DNA from: Pseudanabaena minima
GTDB lineage: Bacteria; Cyanobacteriota; Cyanobacteriia; Pseudanabaenales; Pseudanabaenaceae
Assembly: GCF_051131155.1 (NCBI RefSeq)
Contig: NZ_CP159508.1
Span: 2,852,001-2,916,000, forward strand
Length of the DNA: 64,000 nt
Direction: 5' to 3'
Under the pieces are notes generated by a model. The model was not told the DNA's origin. It did no database searches and saw only the letters and a list, made by a program, of their open reading frames with translations. Below, in pieces: positions 50,515 to 60,486 of this stretch (position 1 is its first letter; each line of letters begins with the position of its first letter). The position numbers were made by a program, and so were the translations under genes.

Positions 50515-53500
50515 CTATAGATTTTGTACAGACGAAACTACACGTATAATTTCTTGGATATTAATCGGTTTACTAACATAATCATTCATACCTGCATCAA
50601 AACAAGCTTGGCGATCTTCAGGCATTACATTGGCGGTCATGGCGACAATCCATACCTGACTCCTCAACTCTGTGCGAATGATCCTTGTGGCAGTCAATCC
50701 ATCCATTTCTGGCATTTGCATATCCATGAAGATCAAATCATAAGTTTGATCTTGAATGGTTTGGATCGCTTCTAAACCATTGTTAACTTTATGCACCTGA
50801 TATCCAAGGCGTTCGAGTAGCAAGCAAGACACCATTTGATTAACTTGATTATCTTCAACTAGCAGAATCCGTAAAGGGATTTTTTCTGCCATTTTGTTGT
50901 AGATCGCAGGTTTATTGATTGTAGATATTTGATTTGGCTTGATCTCAATAGTAGTGGCGACAACGATCGCAAAGTGAAATGTTGAACCTTGAGTATTTAG
51001 CAACGGTTGCCAATCTAAGGGTGGCTTACCACCAACTTGACCAAAACTCTCCACCCAGATTGTGCCATTCATTAATTCGACTAGACATTTGCAGATCGCT
51101 AGTCCTAATCCAGTGCCGCCATACTTTCGACTAGTGGAAGCATCAGCTTGGGTAAAGGGTTGAAATAATCGGTCTAGGTGATTGCCTTTAATACCAATAC
51201 CAGTATCAGCGATCGCAAATTGTAATTGATATTTTCCTATTGCTTCCGAGTTGTGTTTGCTAGAGTCTGGAGGGTTTATGGTTGGCATCCCTGTAACGGT
51301 AATGGAAACTTGTCCCTGTTGCGTAAATTTCACGGCATTACCCACAAGGTTTAACAAAATTTGGCGCAGACGGGTGCGATCACTAATTATAATTTTCGGT
51401 ACATCTGGGGCGATCGCATATTGAAACTGAATTTGCTTGGCGATCGCTTGTTTTTCTAGTAAATTACAAACTCCACTCACAATCTCTTCCAAAACAAAAG
51501 ATTTTGCTTCTATTTCTAACATTCCTGCTTCGATTTTCGAGAAGTCCAAAATGTCATTAATGATGACCAAAAGCGCGTCACCACTTTCTTTAATCGTTTT
51601 GACAAAATCTACTTGTTCTTCATCAAGAGGCGTAGTTTCTAGAAGTTGTGCCATTCCTAACACCCCATTCATAGGAGTACGAATTTCATGACTCATATTA
51701 GCAAGAAATTCACTTTTAGCTTTTGTGGCGGCTTCGGCAGCTTCCTTTGCCTCAACTAAAGCTATTTCAGCTTGTTTGCGATCGCTAATATCGCTGAGTA
51801 CTCCAATCACACAGTCCTGACCATCTAAATGAACGACTCTTGCAGACAGCAAAACAATCTTGGCTTCACGCGATCTCGTGCGAAAGATTACTTCAAAATC
51901 ATGAATACTTCCTGATTGAGATAGAGTTTGTCTGAATTGGTGTAAATTTGCCAAGTCATCCCAAAATTGTGCCTCAACACAGGTTTTTCCAATCACTTCA
52001 GAGCGGGAATATCCTAAAAAACTACAAAAACTGTCGTTGGCATCTAGGCAACGTCCTTCTGCTAAGGTTGCGATCCAAGCCGATTGAGGACTATCTCTAA
52101 ATATTGTTAAGAACTTTATTTCTGACTGACGCAGGGCAATTTCGGCTTGTTTGCGATCGCTGATATCACGAGCAACCCACAAGACAGATTCCTGATCTAG
52201 CGGTGATACGATTGTGGAAAACCATAGGTTTTTATTTTGTAATTCCAAACAGTACTCTAGTTCGATGCTTTTTTGACTATTGAGGACATTTTGAATAATT
52301 TCTAAAAAACGATCGGCTATAGCTTTTGGGAAATGCTCGTGGATAGTCCGATGAAGCTTAGTGATGTGATTGTTTTCAATATTGACTTGGGTTGGAGCAA
52401 CCTTGAGGTATCTACCTTCACGACTTAGGACAAATATATAGTCCTTCATACCAGCAAATAGATGACGAAGTTGGGTTTCGCTTTCTTGTAGAGCAATTTC
52501 GGCTTGTTTGCGATCGCTAATATCCGTAACCGTACCAATCAGTTTAATCACCTGTCCCTGTTCATTGTAAACAGCCTCACCTCGGCTAACGACATAACAA
52601 ATCGAGTGATCGGGACGAAAATTACCGTATTCCACAGTATAGGGTGTGCCATGTGCGATCGCCTCATCTACTGCTATCCGAAGTTTGGATTGGTCTTCTG
52701 GAAGAATGCGATCAAAAATATTGGGATATTTGGGTAATTTCTGCATGGGGTCAACTCCCATAATCCGAAACAGTTCGACCGACCAAGTGCTCGTTCCAGT
52801 TACCACATCAAGTTCCCAACTACCCATCCGCGCAATACGCTGGGCTTCTGTCAGTGCAGCCGTTTTTTCAGTAACTTGTCGTTCTAAGTCATATGCATAA
52901 TTTAATCGCATTTGATCGGCATCACGAAGAGCGAGCAGCATCTGGTGCAAAGCTTCTTTCAATATCTGCACTTCAGAAATGCGTGTATCTGGGAGCGATT
53001 GATCAAGATGGTTATCAGCGAAAGATTTGGTGGCTTGAGTGAGGTAAGACAGCGATCTCGTAATCCATCGAGATGTCCAAATCCCAATTCCAATCGAACT
53101 TACTAGAGCAAATCCACATAACAGCAATGTGTGATAAATGCTTTCTTGCATTGCAGCAGTAAAGTCCGATTGGGGAATTACTACCACAGTTAGCCAATCC
53201 AGCCCAGAATCATCACGAATAGTAGAAATATTGACTGTTTGTCGCTCACCTTTGATATCAAAGTCTAGATAGGTATCCTTAATTTGGGCAATATTGCCAA
53301 AGTTGGCGATGAGATACTGCATTGTCATTCTGATCAAAGGATTTTTGCTGTTGATAGCTAAAACTCTCTGACTCAGTTTGTCACTAGGATAATCATACAA
53401 AAGTGGTTCGCCTTTTGAAGAAGCAACAAGCAATCCTGAGCGCTCAATGATAAATACTTCTCCGTTCTTGCTAATTTTCATCGTCTTCAGAAAATCATTA

Positions 53501-54183
53501 ATCGCATTCAGTGTCAGATCGCTCGATAGCACACCCTGAAGTTGATTTGCATCATTATAAATAGGATGACTAGCAGAAATCCCCAATCCTTGAGAAGATG
53601 GCACATAAATAAAAGTAGAAGTCCATATTGGTTTACCAGCCTGGATTGCTTCTTGATAGAAAGAACGTTGACGAGCGTCATAATTTTGCTTTGCGACCAA
53701 TAATTTTGTGTGATTACCTAGCGGAGCAATTCCATAAACCAACAGCGTACCAATATTAAAGTTCTCAGTAAATGCAACAGTATGACCGCGATCATCTTTA
53801 CCTATAGATACTAACCCTCCTTGTGGATTGCTAAAATATATTCGGTTTACGTTAAATTCTTTGATTTGCGCTAAAAAATGACGCTCTAATGTTTTAGGAT
53901 TGGTGATATCTAATTTACCCAAACGAAAATCATTGGCATTCAGTCGATTAATTAGCTGAGGCGTTTTTAGATAATTATTGAGATAAATTACAACGTGCTC
54001 CCCAACTTCTTGGGTTAACTGATTGTTCGATTTTTGGATTGAAGCCTCGCCACTACGATATGATAAATAGCCCACTGCACCAGCCACACTTACAGTTTGC
54101 ACCACAAACGGTAAGACTATCATCCATTGCAGAGAGATATTAAAGAAAGGCGATCGCTTACGAGAACTATCCATTAGGAGCAT
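50515..54183 (-). CDS. dCache-HAMP-PAS3 hybrid histidine kinase (array member 1)
   Basis: A 1222-residue membrane sensor kinase. TM1 (about 19-41), extracytoplasmic dCache (about 50-345), TM2 (350-372), HAMP (about 370-430), PAS (445-565), PAS (567-685), PAS (690-805), HisKA (H832 in ANMSHEIRTP), HATPase (DTGIGI, GGTGLGL; 935-1075) and a receiver (D1154, K1205). Each PAS ends in DISDRKQAEIAL. Paralogue of the genes at 56626 and 60487 and of the remnant between them. The variable loop in the HATPase (about 960-984, ending before YQLQFAIADTG) differs from its paralogues. The ligand of the dCache domain is unknown, and no HPt is present. Confidence 0.95.
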   Translation of the reverse strand: MLLMDSSRKRSPFFNISLQWMIVLPFVVQTVSVAGAVGYLSYRSGEASIQKSNNQLTQEVGEHVVIYLNNYLKTPQLINRLNANDFRLGKLDITNPKTLERHFLAQIKEFNVNRIYFSNPQGGLVSIGKDDRGHTVAFTENFNIGTLLVYGIAPLGNHTKLLVAKQNYDARQRSFYQEAIQAGKPIWTSTFIYVPSSQGLGISASHPIYNDANQLQGVLSSDLTLNAINDFLKTMKISKNGEVFIIERSGLLVASSKGEPLLYDYPSDKLSQRVLAINSKNPLIRMTMQYLIANFGNIAQIKDTYLDFDIKGERQTVNISTIRDDSGLDWLTVVVIPQSDFTAAMQESIYHTLLLCGFALVSSIGIGIWTSRWITRSLSYLTQATKSFADNHLDQSLPDTRISEVQILKEALHQMLLALRDADQMRLNYAYDLERQVTEKTAALTEAQRIARMGSWELDVVTGTSTWSVELFRIMGVDPMQKLPKYPNIFDRILPEDQSKLRIAVDEAIAHGTPYTVEYGNFRPDHSICYVVSRGEAVYNEQGQVIKLIGTVTDISDRKQAEIALQESETQLRHLFAGMKDYIFVLSREGRYLKVAPTQVNIENNHITKLHRTIHEHFPKAIADRFLEIIQNVLNSQKSIELEYCLELQNKNLWFSTIVSPLDQESVLWVARDISDRKQAEIALRQSEIKFLTIFRDSPQSAWIATLAEGRCLDANDSFCSFLGYSRSEVIGKTCVEAQFWDDLANLHQFRQTLSQSGSIHDFEVIFRTRSREAKIVLLSARVVHLDGQDCVIGVLSDISDRKQAEIALVEAKEAAEAATKAKSEFLANMSHEIRTPMNGVLGMAQLLETTPLDEEQVDFVKTIKESGDALLVIINDILDFSKIEAGMLEIEAKSFVLEEIVSGVCNLLEKQAIAKQIQFQYAIAPDVPKIIISDRTRLRQILLNLVGNAVKFTQQGQVSITVTGMPTINPPDSSKHNSEAIGKYQLQFAIADTGIGIKGNHLDRLFQPFTQADASTSRKYGGTGLGLAICKCLVELMNGTIWVESFGQVGGKPPLDWQPLLNTQGSTFHFAIVVATTIEIKPNQISTINKPAIYNKMAEKIPLRILLVEDNQVNQMVSCLLLERLGYQVHKVNNGLEAIQTIQDQTYDLIFMDMQMPEMDGLTATRIIRTELRSQVWIVAMTANVMPEDRQACFDAGMNDYVSKPINIQEIIRVVSSVQNL

Positions 54184-54334
54184 TTTTTAGAATTATAGCC
54201 TGAGTTCGTGACAAGGAAAACGCTATAAAACTTGACTTGCAGAATCAGGATTTAGCCAATTTGCTAAGCATCTTTATTATTTGCAATAAGGCTGATTACT
54301 ACAAATCTTCGCAATTATAGAGACTTATTTTCCA

Positions 54335-54680
54335 CTAGGGACTTGACGAGACTAGCTGAATAATTTGTTGGAGGTTAATTGGCTTGCTAATGTGATCATC
54401 CATACCTACGTCTAGACATTCTTGGCGATCTTTGGGACTAGCATCTGCGGTCATCGCCACAATCCGAGCTTGAAAGTTTAACTCTTCACGAATAATTTTT
54501 GTAGCAGTTAACCCATCCATCTCAGGCATTTGTAAATCCATCAGGATCAGATCGTAAGTTTGATCTTGCACAGCTTGTACAGCTTCTAAACCATTGTTCA
54601 CGGCGGTTACTTGATATCCAATCTGATCACCATATAGCCCTATAACTGTATCAGACACCTCAAACTTTAGTTCATAATTA
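54335..54680 (-). pseudogene. hybrid kinase remnant, 3' part (HATPase fragment fused to receiver)
   Basis: In the frame ending at 54335, NYELKFEVSDTVIGLYGDQ (the HATPase G1 region, normally YELxFxIADTGIGI) runs straight into IGYQVTAVNNGLEAVQAVQD, the middle of a receiver domain, and then MDLQMPEMDG and DDHISKPINL. The rest of the HATPase and the first half of the receiver are missing, so an internal deletion occurred. The frame continues across the insertion sequence at 54681-56407 (see 56408). A short apparent gene reading further into the insertion sequence is spurious. Related to array members 1-3. Confidence 0.85.
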
Positions 54681-56407
54681 GGGCTTACTGAAAAAGCAAG
54701 AAAAGCATACAAGCAAAGGTTTCTAAGGAGAACGAAAACAGATAAAATGCAAGAAAAAGCAAGAAAAGCTAGAAAAACCCTTGCACCAATAAAATTGCAT
54801 GTACCGACAATCCCCCACAGGACAGCTATCATTCGAGAACTTCTACTTACCATTTGGCGGCAAACTATCAGGAGAAAATCGATGGGTAAGATTAGCAGAA
54901 CTAGTGCCGTGGGAAGAATTTGAGAATGAATATGCAGAACAATTTAGCGAAGGACAAGGAGCACCAGCAAAACCATTTCGGATAGCACTTGGGGCGCTGA
55001 TCATCAAAGAGAAGCTAGGAACAAGTGACGAAGAGACAGTAGAACAAATTCGTGAGAATCCATATTTACAATACTTCCTAGGCTTATCAGAGTACAGCGA
55101 CAACGCCCCATTTGAAGCAAGCATGATGGTACATTTCCGCAAGCGATTGAATCTAGAGATCGTGGGCAGAATCAACGAACGGATTGTGAAGCCTCCTAAA
55201 GAGTCGGGACAAAAAGAGAAGGAAGCAAAGCAGTACAAGAAAGAAGAAAGAGAAGAGATAGAAGAGAAGTTAGAAGAGCAGAATATAGAAAAGGAACAGA
55301 AAGAACCAGAACCAGCAAACCAAGGAAAATTGCTGCTAGATGCAACAGTCGCGCCATCCGACATCCGTTATCCCACTGACATCAAACTGTTGAACGAAGC
55401 AAGAGAACAAACGGAAATAGTGATTGATGCTCTTTACCAACAAGTGAAAGAACAATTAGCGAAGAAACCACGCACCTATCGCCGTGAAGCAAGGACAGCG
55501 TATCTCCAAATTGCCAAACAACGCCAACCCAATCGTAAAAGGATTCGCAAAGCATTGCGCCAACAGTTGGGATATGTGCGTCGCAATCTTGCCCATATTG
55601 ACACTCTAATTGCCGCAGGGGCAAAGCTATCGGAATTGAAGAGGAGTCTCTATCGGAACTTGCTAGTCGTCAGTGAAGTATATCGGCAACAACAATGGAT
55701 GTACGAGCAAGGTGGTCATCGCATAGATGACCGCATCGTCAGTATTACGCAACCTCATGTACGTCCGATTGTCAGAGGTAAGGCAGGAACACCTGTGGAG
55801 TTTGGCGCTAAACTCTCAGTTAGTTGTGTCGATGGTCATGCCTTTCTCGACCATCTCAGTTGGGATAACTTCAATGAATCGGGGGATTTGCAGCAACAAG
55901 TAGCATTGTTTAAATCTCGCTTTGGACATTATCCTGAAGCGGTTTACGTTGACCAGATTTACCGCACTCGCAGCAATCGCGCCTATTGTCGAAATCTCGG
56001 TATTCGGATTACGGCTCCGCCTTTGGGCAGACCTGTACCCGATGAGTTGGCGGCTATTCGCAAGCAGACTCTCGAAGATGCTAAGGTTCGCAATCAAATT
56101 GAAGGTAAGTTTGGACTGGCTAAACGACGGTTCAGTCTAAATCGCGTCATGTCCAAGTTGGCAAATACATCGGAAACGGCGATCGCTATCACTTTCTTGG
56201 TGATGAATTTGGAAGCGCTGCTCAAGCAGCTTGCTTTTTTCGGTTTGTCTTGGTTTATCTTTTGCTGGCAACTCTTTGTTCTTCCTTCTTGGAAACCCCT
56301 TTTTAACTTTAATTCTTTTTCTTGGCAATTTCCTTGTAGACACTCAAAGTATTATCCCCTTCCTCTTTGCCCACTACTTTTCCCTTAGTCTCTTTTTCAG
56401 CAAGCCC
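54681..56407 (+). mobile_element. 1727-bp IS5-like insertion sequence
   Basis: Inverted ends GGGCTTACTGAAAAAG (54681-54696) and its complement CTTTTTCAGCAAGCCC (ending at 56407), one mismatch in 16. Both sides are flanked by TAATTA (54675-54680 and 56408-56413), a likely 6-bp target duplication. Because TAATTA is palindromic, it could instead be part of the ends. It carries one transposase gene and a short A-rich leader. It disrupts a kinase remnant. Confidence 0.9.
54799..56388 (+). CDS. IS5-like DDE transposase
   Basis: A 529-residue transposase. N-terminal DUF772-like domain (about 25-125: ENRWVRLAELVPWEEFENEY, AALGALIIKEKL-type helices). A highly charged Lys/Glu region (132-175) is an insert of unknown purpose. 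The DDE_Tnp_1 catalytic core has D181 in LLLDATVAPS, D385 in AVYVDQIYRT and E435 in QIEGKFGLAK. All three catalytic residues are intact, so it may be active. Starts at ATG 54799, 118 bp inside the left end. Confidence 0.93.
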   Translation: MYRQSPTGQLSFENFYLPFGGKLSGENRWVRLAELVPWEEFENEYAEQFSEGQGAPAKPFRIALGALIIKEKLGTSDEETVEQIRENPYLQYFLGLSEYSDNAPFEASMMVHFRKRLNLEIVGRINERIVKPPKESGQKEKEAKQYKKEEREEIEEKLEEQNIEKEQKEPEPANQGKLLLDATVAPSDIRYPTDIKLLNEAREQTEIVIDALYQQVKEQLAKKPRTYRREARTAYLQIAKQRQPNRKRIRKALRQQLGYVRRNLAHIDTLIAAGAKLSELKRSLYRNLLVVSEVYRQQQWMYEQGGHRIDDRIVSITQPHVRPIVRGKAGTPVEFGAKLSVSCVDGHAFLDHLSWDNFNESGDLQQQVALFKSRFGHYPEAVYVDQIYRTRSNRAYCRNLGIRITAPPLGRPVPDELAAIRKQTLEDAKVRNQIEGKFGLAKRRFSLNRVMSKLANTSETAIAITFLVMNLEALLKQLAFFGLSWFIFCWQLFVLPSWKPLFNFNSFSWQFPCRHSKYYPLPLCPLLFP

Positions 56408-56577
56408 TAATTAAGTGATTCAGACTTGCCAAACTCATAGTTGTTAAGCGGAGATAGATAGCGCCCCTTGCCTAAGACAGAAACCTGTCCATATTGTGTA
56501 AATTGAAACTTGCCATCAGCATCTTTGATCGGAGCGACTGTGTTGACACCTAAAGTTGTAAAATCGTTATTATACAG
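56408..56577 (-). pseudogene. hybrid kinase remnant, 5' part beyond the IS
   Basis: In the minus-strand frame, YNNDFTTLGVNTVAPIKDAD is followed by KFQFTQYGQVSVLGKGRYLS and ends LN-stop at the IS edge. FTQYGQVSV aligns with FTQQGQVSI in the HATPase of the array kinases. The 22 residues from GQVSV to the IS edge match the 23-residue variable loop of array member 1. Excising the IS plus one TAATTA joins AAT to TAT in frame, giving LN-YELKFEVSDT. The part upstream of FTQ does not match the N box, so this side is decayed or rearranged; its assignment is less certain. Confidence 0.6.
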
Positions 56578-56625
56578 AAATCATTACTGGCGTTACTAAA
56601 GAACAAAAAGAAGTGACTAGGAAAC

Positions 56626-59600
56626 CTACATATCACTTAATTTTTGGCTGGAAACTACGCGCATAATTTCTTGAATATTAATCGGTTTACTGACGTAATC
56701 ATTCATCCCTACATCTATGCAAGCTTGGCGGTCTGCGGGCATCACATCAGCAGTCATAGCAACAATCCTTACTTGGCTCATTAACTCAGTACGAATAATT
56801 TTTGTAGCTGTTAAGCCATCCATTTCTGGCATCTGTAAGTCCATTAATATCAAATCATAAGTATTATTTTTTACAGCTTGCACTGCTTCTAATCCATTGT
56901 TAACAATATCAGCTACTTCATAACCAAGTTTTTTGAGTAATGCGCAAGTAACGATTTGATTAACATGATTATCTTCTACTAAGAGAATTCTCAAGGGTAA
57001 TTTTTTAGCAAATTGTTTATCGATCGCTATTTTATTAATCGAAGCATCTAGAGGCAGCTTAGTTTTTTCACTAGTTGCAACTATAAGCGTAAAGTGAAAT
57101 ATGGAACCTTGGACATTTAGCAAGGGTTGCCAGTCTACTGGAGGATTACCAGCAAATTGACCAAAGCTCTCTACCCAAATTGTGCCATGCATTAATTCGA
57201 CTAGACGTTTGCTAATCGCTAGCCCCAGTCCAGTGCCACCATATTTCCGACTAACGGAAGCATCAGCTTGAGTAAAGGGTTGAAATAATTGATTAATGAG
57301 ATCGCCTTTGATACCAATACCTGTATCCGCAATCATAAACTTTAGCTGATACTTTTCCTTTACTCCTAAATCCTCTCCCTCAGAGAAATCATCTCTTGAT
57401 TTCTCTTTCCCAGAAGGGAAAGAGGACTGGAGCCCGAGGGGCTTGCCACTGACAGAAATCGACACCTGCCCCTGTTGGGTAAATTTCACCGCATTGCCGA
57501 CAAGATTTAGCAAGATTTGGCGCAACCTTGCGTAGTCACTGATGACAGTGGTGGGGATCTCAGGGGCGATCGCATATTGGAGCGTAATATGTTTATCATT
57601 TGCTTGGGTTTCTAGTAACTTACAAACTCCAATTACCACATCTTCTAATGTAAACTCCCATTCTTCGATTTCTAACCTTCCTGATTCAATTTTAGAGAAG
57701 TCTAGAATATCGTTGATCACGGTTAACAGAGCTTCACCACTATCCTTAATCGTTTTGACAAAATCTGCTTGTTCTTCTGTAAGTTCAGTAGTCTCCAGAA
57801 GCTGTGTCATTCCGATCACACCATTCATCGGCGTACGAATTTCATGGCTCATGTTAGCTAAGAATTCGCTCTTGGCTTTGGTGTCAGCTTCAGCCTTTTC
57901 CTTAGCATTGGCTAGTTCTATTTCAGATTGTTTACGATCAGTAATATCCAAGTTTGTCCCAAACAGCCGCACAACTTGTCCTTGGTCGTTAATTTCTACT
58001 TCAGCACGTCCCTCATGGTAATGAATAGAGCCATCGGGTCTGATGATCCGATAGTCGATGACGTAGGGAGTCCCATCGGCGATCGCTCGTTCTACATATT
58101 GCTGTAAGACCAAACGATCATCAGCATAAATTAGCTGGAGGTAATCTGCATAGGTTGGCGCTGGTTGAGATGGGTCAAGCCCAAACATATGGAAAAGTTC
58201 CTTTGACCATGTAATTTTCTGACTTTGAATATCAAATTCCCAATTGCCAATATGAGCGATCCGTTGAGCCTCAATCAGAGCCGCTTCACTTTTTTGCAAT
58301 AGTTCTTCAGCTTGTTTACGTGCAGTAACATCTAAGATCACTCCATGCCAAGCAATATTTCCATGCTCTTGTACGGTTGGGCGCGAAGTTGCCTGCAACC
58401 ATTTCAGTTTGCCTGATGGTGTAATAATGCGCCATTCATGGTGAAACGGCTGCAAGGTAGCCTTACTATGGGCTGTAGCCTTGTAATATCCATCCCGATC
58501 TTGGGGATGGATCTGATCGAGATACAGAGATGCATCGTTAAGTATTCGCTCAATTTTGATTTCGTGGATTTCCTCAAATATCGCGCTCATATATTCAAAT
58601 TTAATTGAACCATCAGCACAGGTAATCAGGATATAAATGGCTCCTGCGGAAGATGCAGCAATTTCTCTAAATCTAGCTTCACTGGCTTGGAGAGCAATTT
58701 CTGCTTGTTTGCGATCGCTAATATCAGTAATCGTGCCAACTAGCTTAATCACATGTCCCTGTTCATCACAGATTGCCTCACCTCGGCTGATAATGTAACA
58801 AATAGAACCATCAGGTCGAATAATCCCATGCTCAACAGTGTAGGGTGTGCCATGTGCGATCGCCTCTTCAACGGCTGCGCGCATTTGAGGCTGGTCATCT
58901 TTGGGAACAATATCAAAAAAGTTTACATAGTTGGGTAATGGCACATTTGGATCAAATCCCAAAATACGAAACTGCTCGGCTGACCAAGTACTCGTCCCTG
59001 TTGCCACATCAAAAGCCCAACTCCCCACACGAGCAATGCGTTGGGCTTCAATCAGAGCATCTGTTTTTTCCGCAACCTGTCGCTCCAAATCTTGCTCATA
59101 ATTCAATCTCATTTGATCAGCATCTCGGAGATCGACCATCATTTGATGCAAAGCTTCTTTTAAAGCTTGCACTTCAGTAATACTTGTATTGGGGATTGGT
59201 TGCTCAAGACGTTGTTCAGAGAAAGATTGGGTGGCTTTAGTCAGATGAGACAGCGATCGCCCGATTCGCCGAGATGTCCAAATGCCAATTCCCACAGAAA
59301 CTATCAAAGCCAAAACACATAAAAGTCCTATACGGTAAACATTTGACTGAATTTCGGTGATGAAGTCAGATTCAGGGATCACAGTCACTAACTGCCAGTT
59401 CAATCCATATTTGTCTTGATAAGGCGTAATCTGTACAAATTGACGGTATCCATCAATAGTCAAACTAAACTGACTGGATTCCTTGAGATGATCAAAACTA
59501 CCAAACTGCTGAAGTAATTGTTTAGAGACTTCCCTTGTCAAGTTATCTTGACTGTCGGTAACGGTAAGACGAGTCAATTGTCCATTCACCTGTTTCAATC

Positions 59601-60423
59601 CTGAGGCTTCCGCAGTCACAGATGTCGCTACCAGATCGCCCGATGGCTCAATAATAAATATTTGTCCAGTGGGCGTAAATTTTAACTGAGAGAGAAACAG
59701 ACTGATATCTGACAACAGAAAGTTAGAAGTAAAAAAACCATAAAATTTGTCATTGGCATTATAGACTGGAGCAACCGCAACTATTTGCAGTATTGGGATA
59801 ACTCTTGCTAAAGATATTGGTGTCCATGATTGTTTTCCAATAGCTCTTGCTTGCTTGTACCAAGTAACATTACGAAAGTCATCATTAAATTGTAAAAACA
59901 GTTGAGAGGGCTTGCCTTGAGGATCAACTGCATAATATCGACGCTGATTGGGAATGGTTTCATTAAAGAAAATAGAACCACGAGGAATGGGTTTACCTGT
60001 GGCTTTTTCGGCAAGTTGCTGTGCTTCTTGGGAGTCAATTCGCAAGTAGCCAACCACTGTACCCTCATCATTCCAAAAACTACTTGCTGGCAGTGATGGG
60101 TCTAAAAGGACTTGTTGCCACAGTTGTTGTCGCAGTTGTTCTTGGTCATCAAGCTTCAGGGTTCCTTGTTTCGCTGCTAACTGATTAGCCGCCACAATCT
60201 GCTGCGATCGCTGCAAATAGGTATCGAGGCGATCGCTTACCCGTTCTGAGGTTTGACGCAATAGCTGCTTAGCTAGATTCTCAGTCGCCTGCCGCCCACT
60301 CTGATATGATAAATAGCTAACTAATGTAACAGTCCCCACAACTAACGTCACAAATGGAATAACTAGCACCAAGTTAAGTGGAACTTTTAAGAATTGCGAA
60401 CGCTTGTGGGAGATGCTCATCAA
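56626..60423 (-). CDS. dCache-HAMP-PAS3 hybrid histidine kinase (array member 2)
   Basis: A 1265-residue membrane sensor. TM1 (about 15-39), dCache (45-360), TM2 (362-382), HAMP (383-436), PAS (460-575), PAS (580-705), PAS (710-835), HisKA (H860 in ANMSHEIRTP), HATPase (965-1115, DTGIGI and GGTGLGL) and a receiver (D1195, K1246). Residues 997-1024, between GQVSISVSGK and YQLKFMIADTG, are a 28-residue insert, encoded by a near-palindromic sequence (57355-57435, CTTTCCCAGAAGGGAAAG) that resembles dispersed cyanobacterial repeats. It is in frame and in a surface loop. The dCache differs strongly from array member 1, so the ligand probably differs. Confidence 0.95.
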   Translation of the reverse strand: MMSISHKRSQFLKVPLNLVLVIPFVTLVVGTVTLVSYLSYQSGRQATENLAKQLLRQTSERVSDRLDTYLQRSQQIVAANQLAAKQGTLKLDDQEQLRQQLWQQVLLDPSLPASSFWNDEGTVVGYLRIDSQEAQQLAEKATGKPIPRGSIFFNETIPNQRRYYAVDPQGKPSQLFLQFNDDFRNVTWYKQARAIGKQSWTPISLARVIPILQIVAVAPVYNANDKFYGFFTSNFLLSDISLFLSQLKFTPTGQIFIIEPSGDLVATSVTAEASGLKQVNGQLTRLTVTDSQDNLTREVSKQLLQQFGSFDHLKESSQFSLTIDGYRQFVQITPYQDKYGLNWQLVTVIPESDFITEIQSNVYRIGLLCVLALIVSVGIGIWTSRRIGRSLSHLTKATQSFSEQRLEQPIPNTSITEVQALKEALHQMMVDLRDADQMRLNYEQDLERQVAEKTDALIEAQRIARVGSWAFDVATGTSTWSAEQFRILGFDPNVPLPNYVNFFDIVPKDDQPQMRAAVEEAIAHGTPYTVEHGIIRPDGSICYIISRGEAICDEQGHVIKLVGTITDISDRKQAEIALQASEARFREIAASSAGAIYILITCADGSIKFEYMSAIFEEIHEIKIERILNDASLYLDQIHPQDRDGYYKATAHSKATLQPFHHEWRIITPSGKLKWLQATSRPTVQEHGNIAWHGVILDVTARKQAEELLQKSEAALIEAQRIAHIGNWEFDIQSQKITWSKELFHMFGLDPSQPAPTYADYLQLIYADDRLVLQQYVERAIADGTPYVIDYRIIRPDGSIHYHEGRAEVEINDQGQVVRLFGTNLDITDRKQSEIELANAKEKAEADTKAKSEFLANMSHEIRTPMNGVIGMTQLLETTELTEEQADFVKTIKDSGEALLTVINDILDFSKIESGRLEIEEWEFTLEDVVIGVCKLLETQANDKHITLQYAIAPEIPTTVISDYARLRQILLNLVGNAVKFTQQGQVSISVSGKPLGLQSSFPSGKEKSRDDFSEGEDLGVKEKYQLKFMIADTGIGIKGDLINQLFQPFTQADASVSRKYGGTGLGLAISKRLVELMHGTIWVESFGQFAGNPPVDWQPLLNVQGSIFHFTLIVATSEKTKLPLDASINKIAIDKQFAKKLPLRILLVEDNHVNQIVTCALLKKLGYEVADIVNNGLEAVQAVKNNTYDLILMDLQMPEMDGLTATKIIRTELMSQVRIVAMTADVMPADRQACIDVGMNDYVSKPINIQEIMRVVSSQKLSDM

Positions 60424-60486
60424 GAATATTTTAAGATTAATATCTATTATATCGAATATATCGAAAAATAGCTTTGTATGCAGTTG

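Noticed and set aside
54335..54853. A 172-residue apparent response regulator.
   Set aside because: Its first half reads through the end of the insertion sequence; only the part below 54680 is kinase remnant.
54681..56407. IS1182-family assignment for the insertion sequence.
   Set aside because: The N-terminal domain and DDE spacing look IS5-like; IS1182 was considered only because of the palindromic target site.
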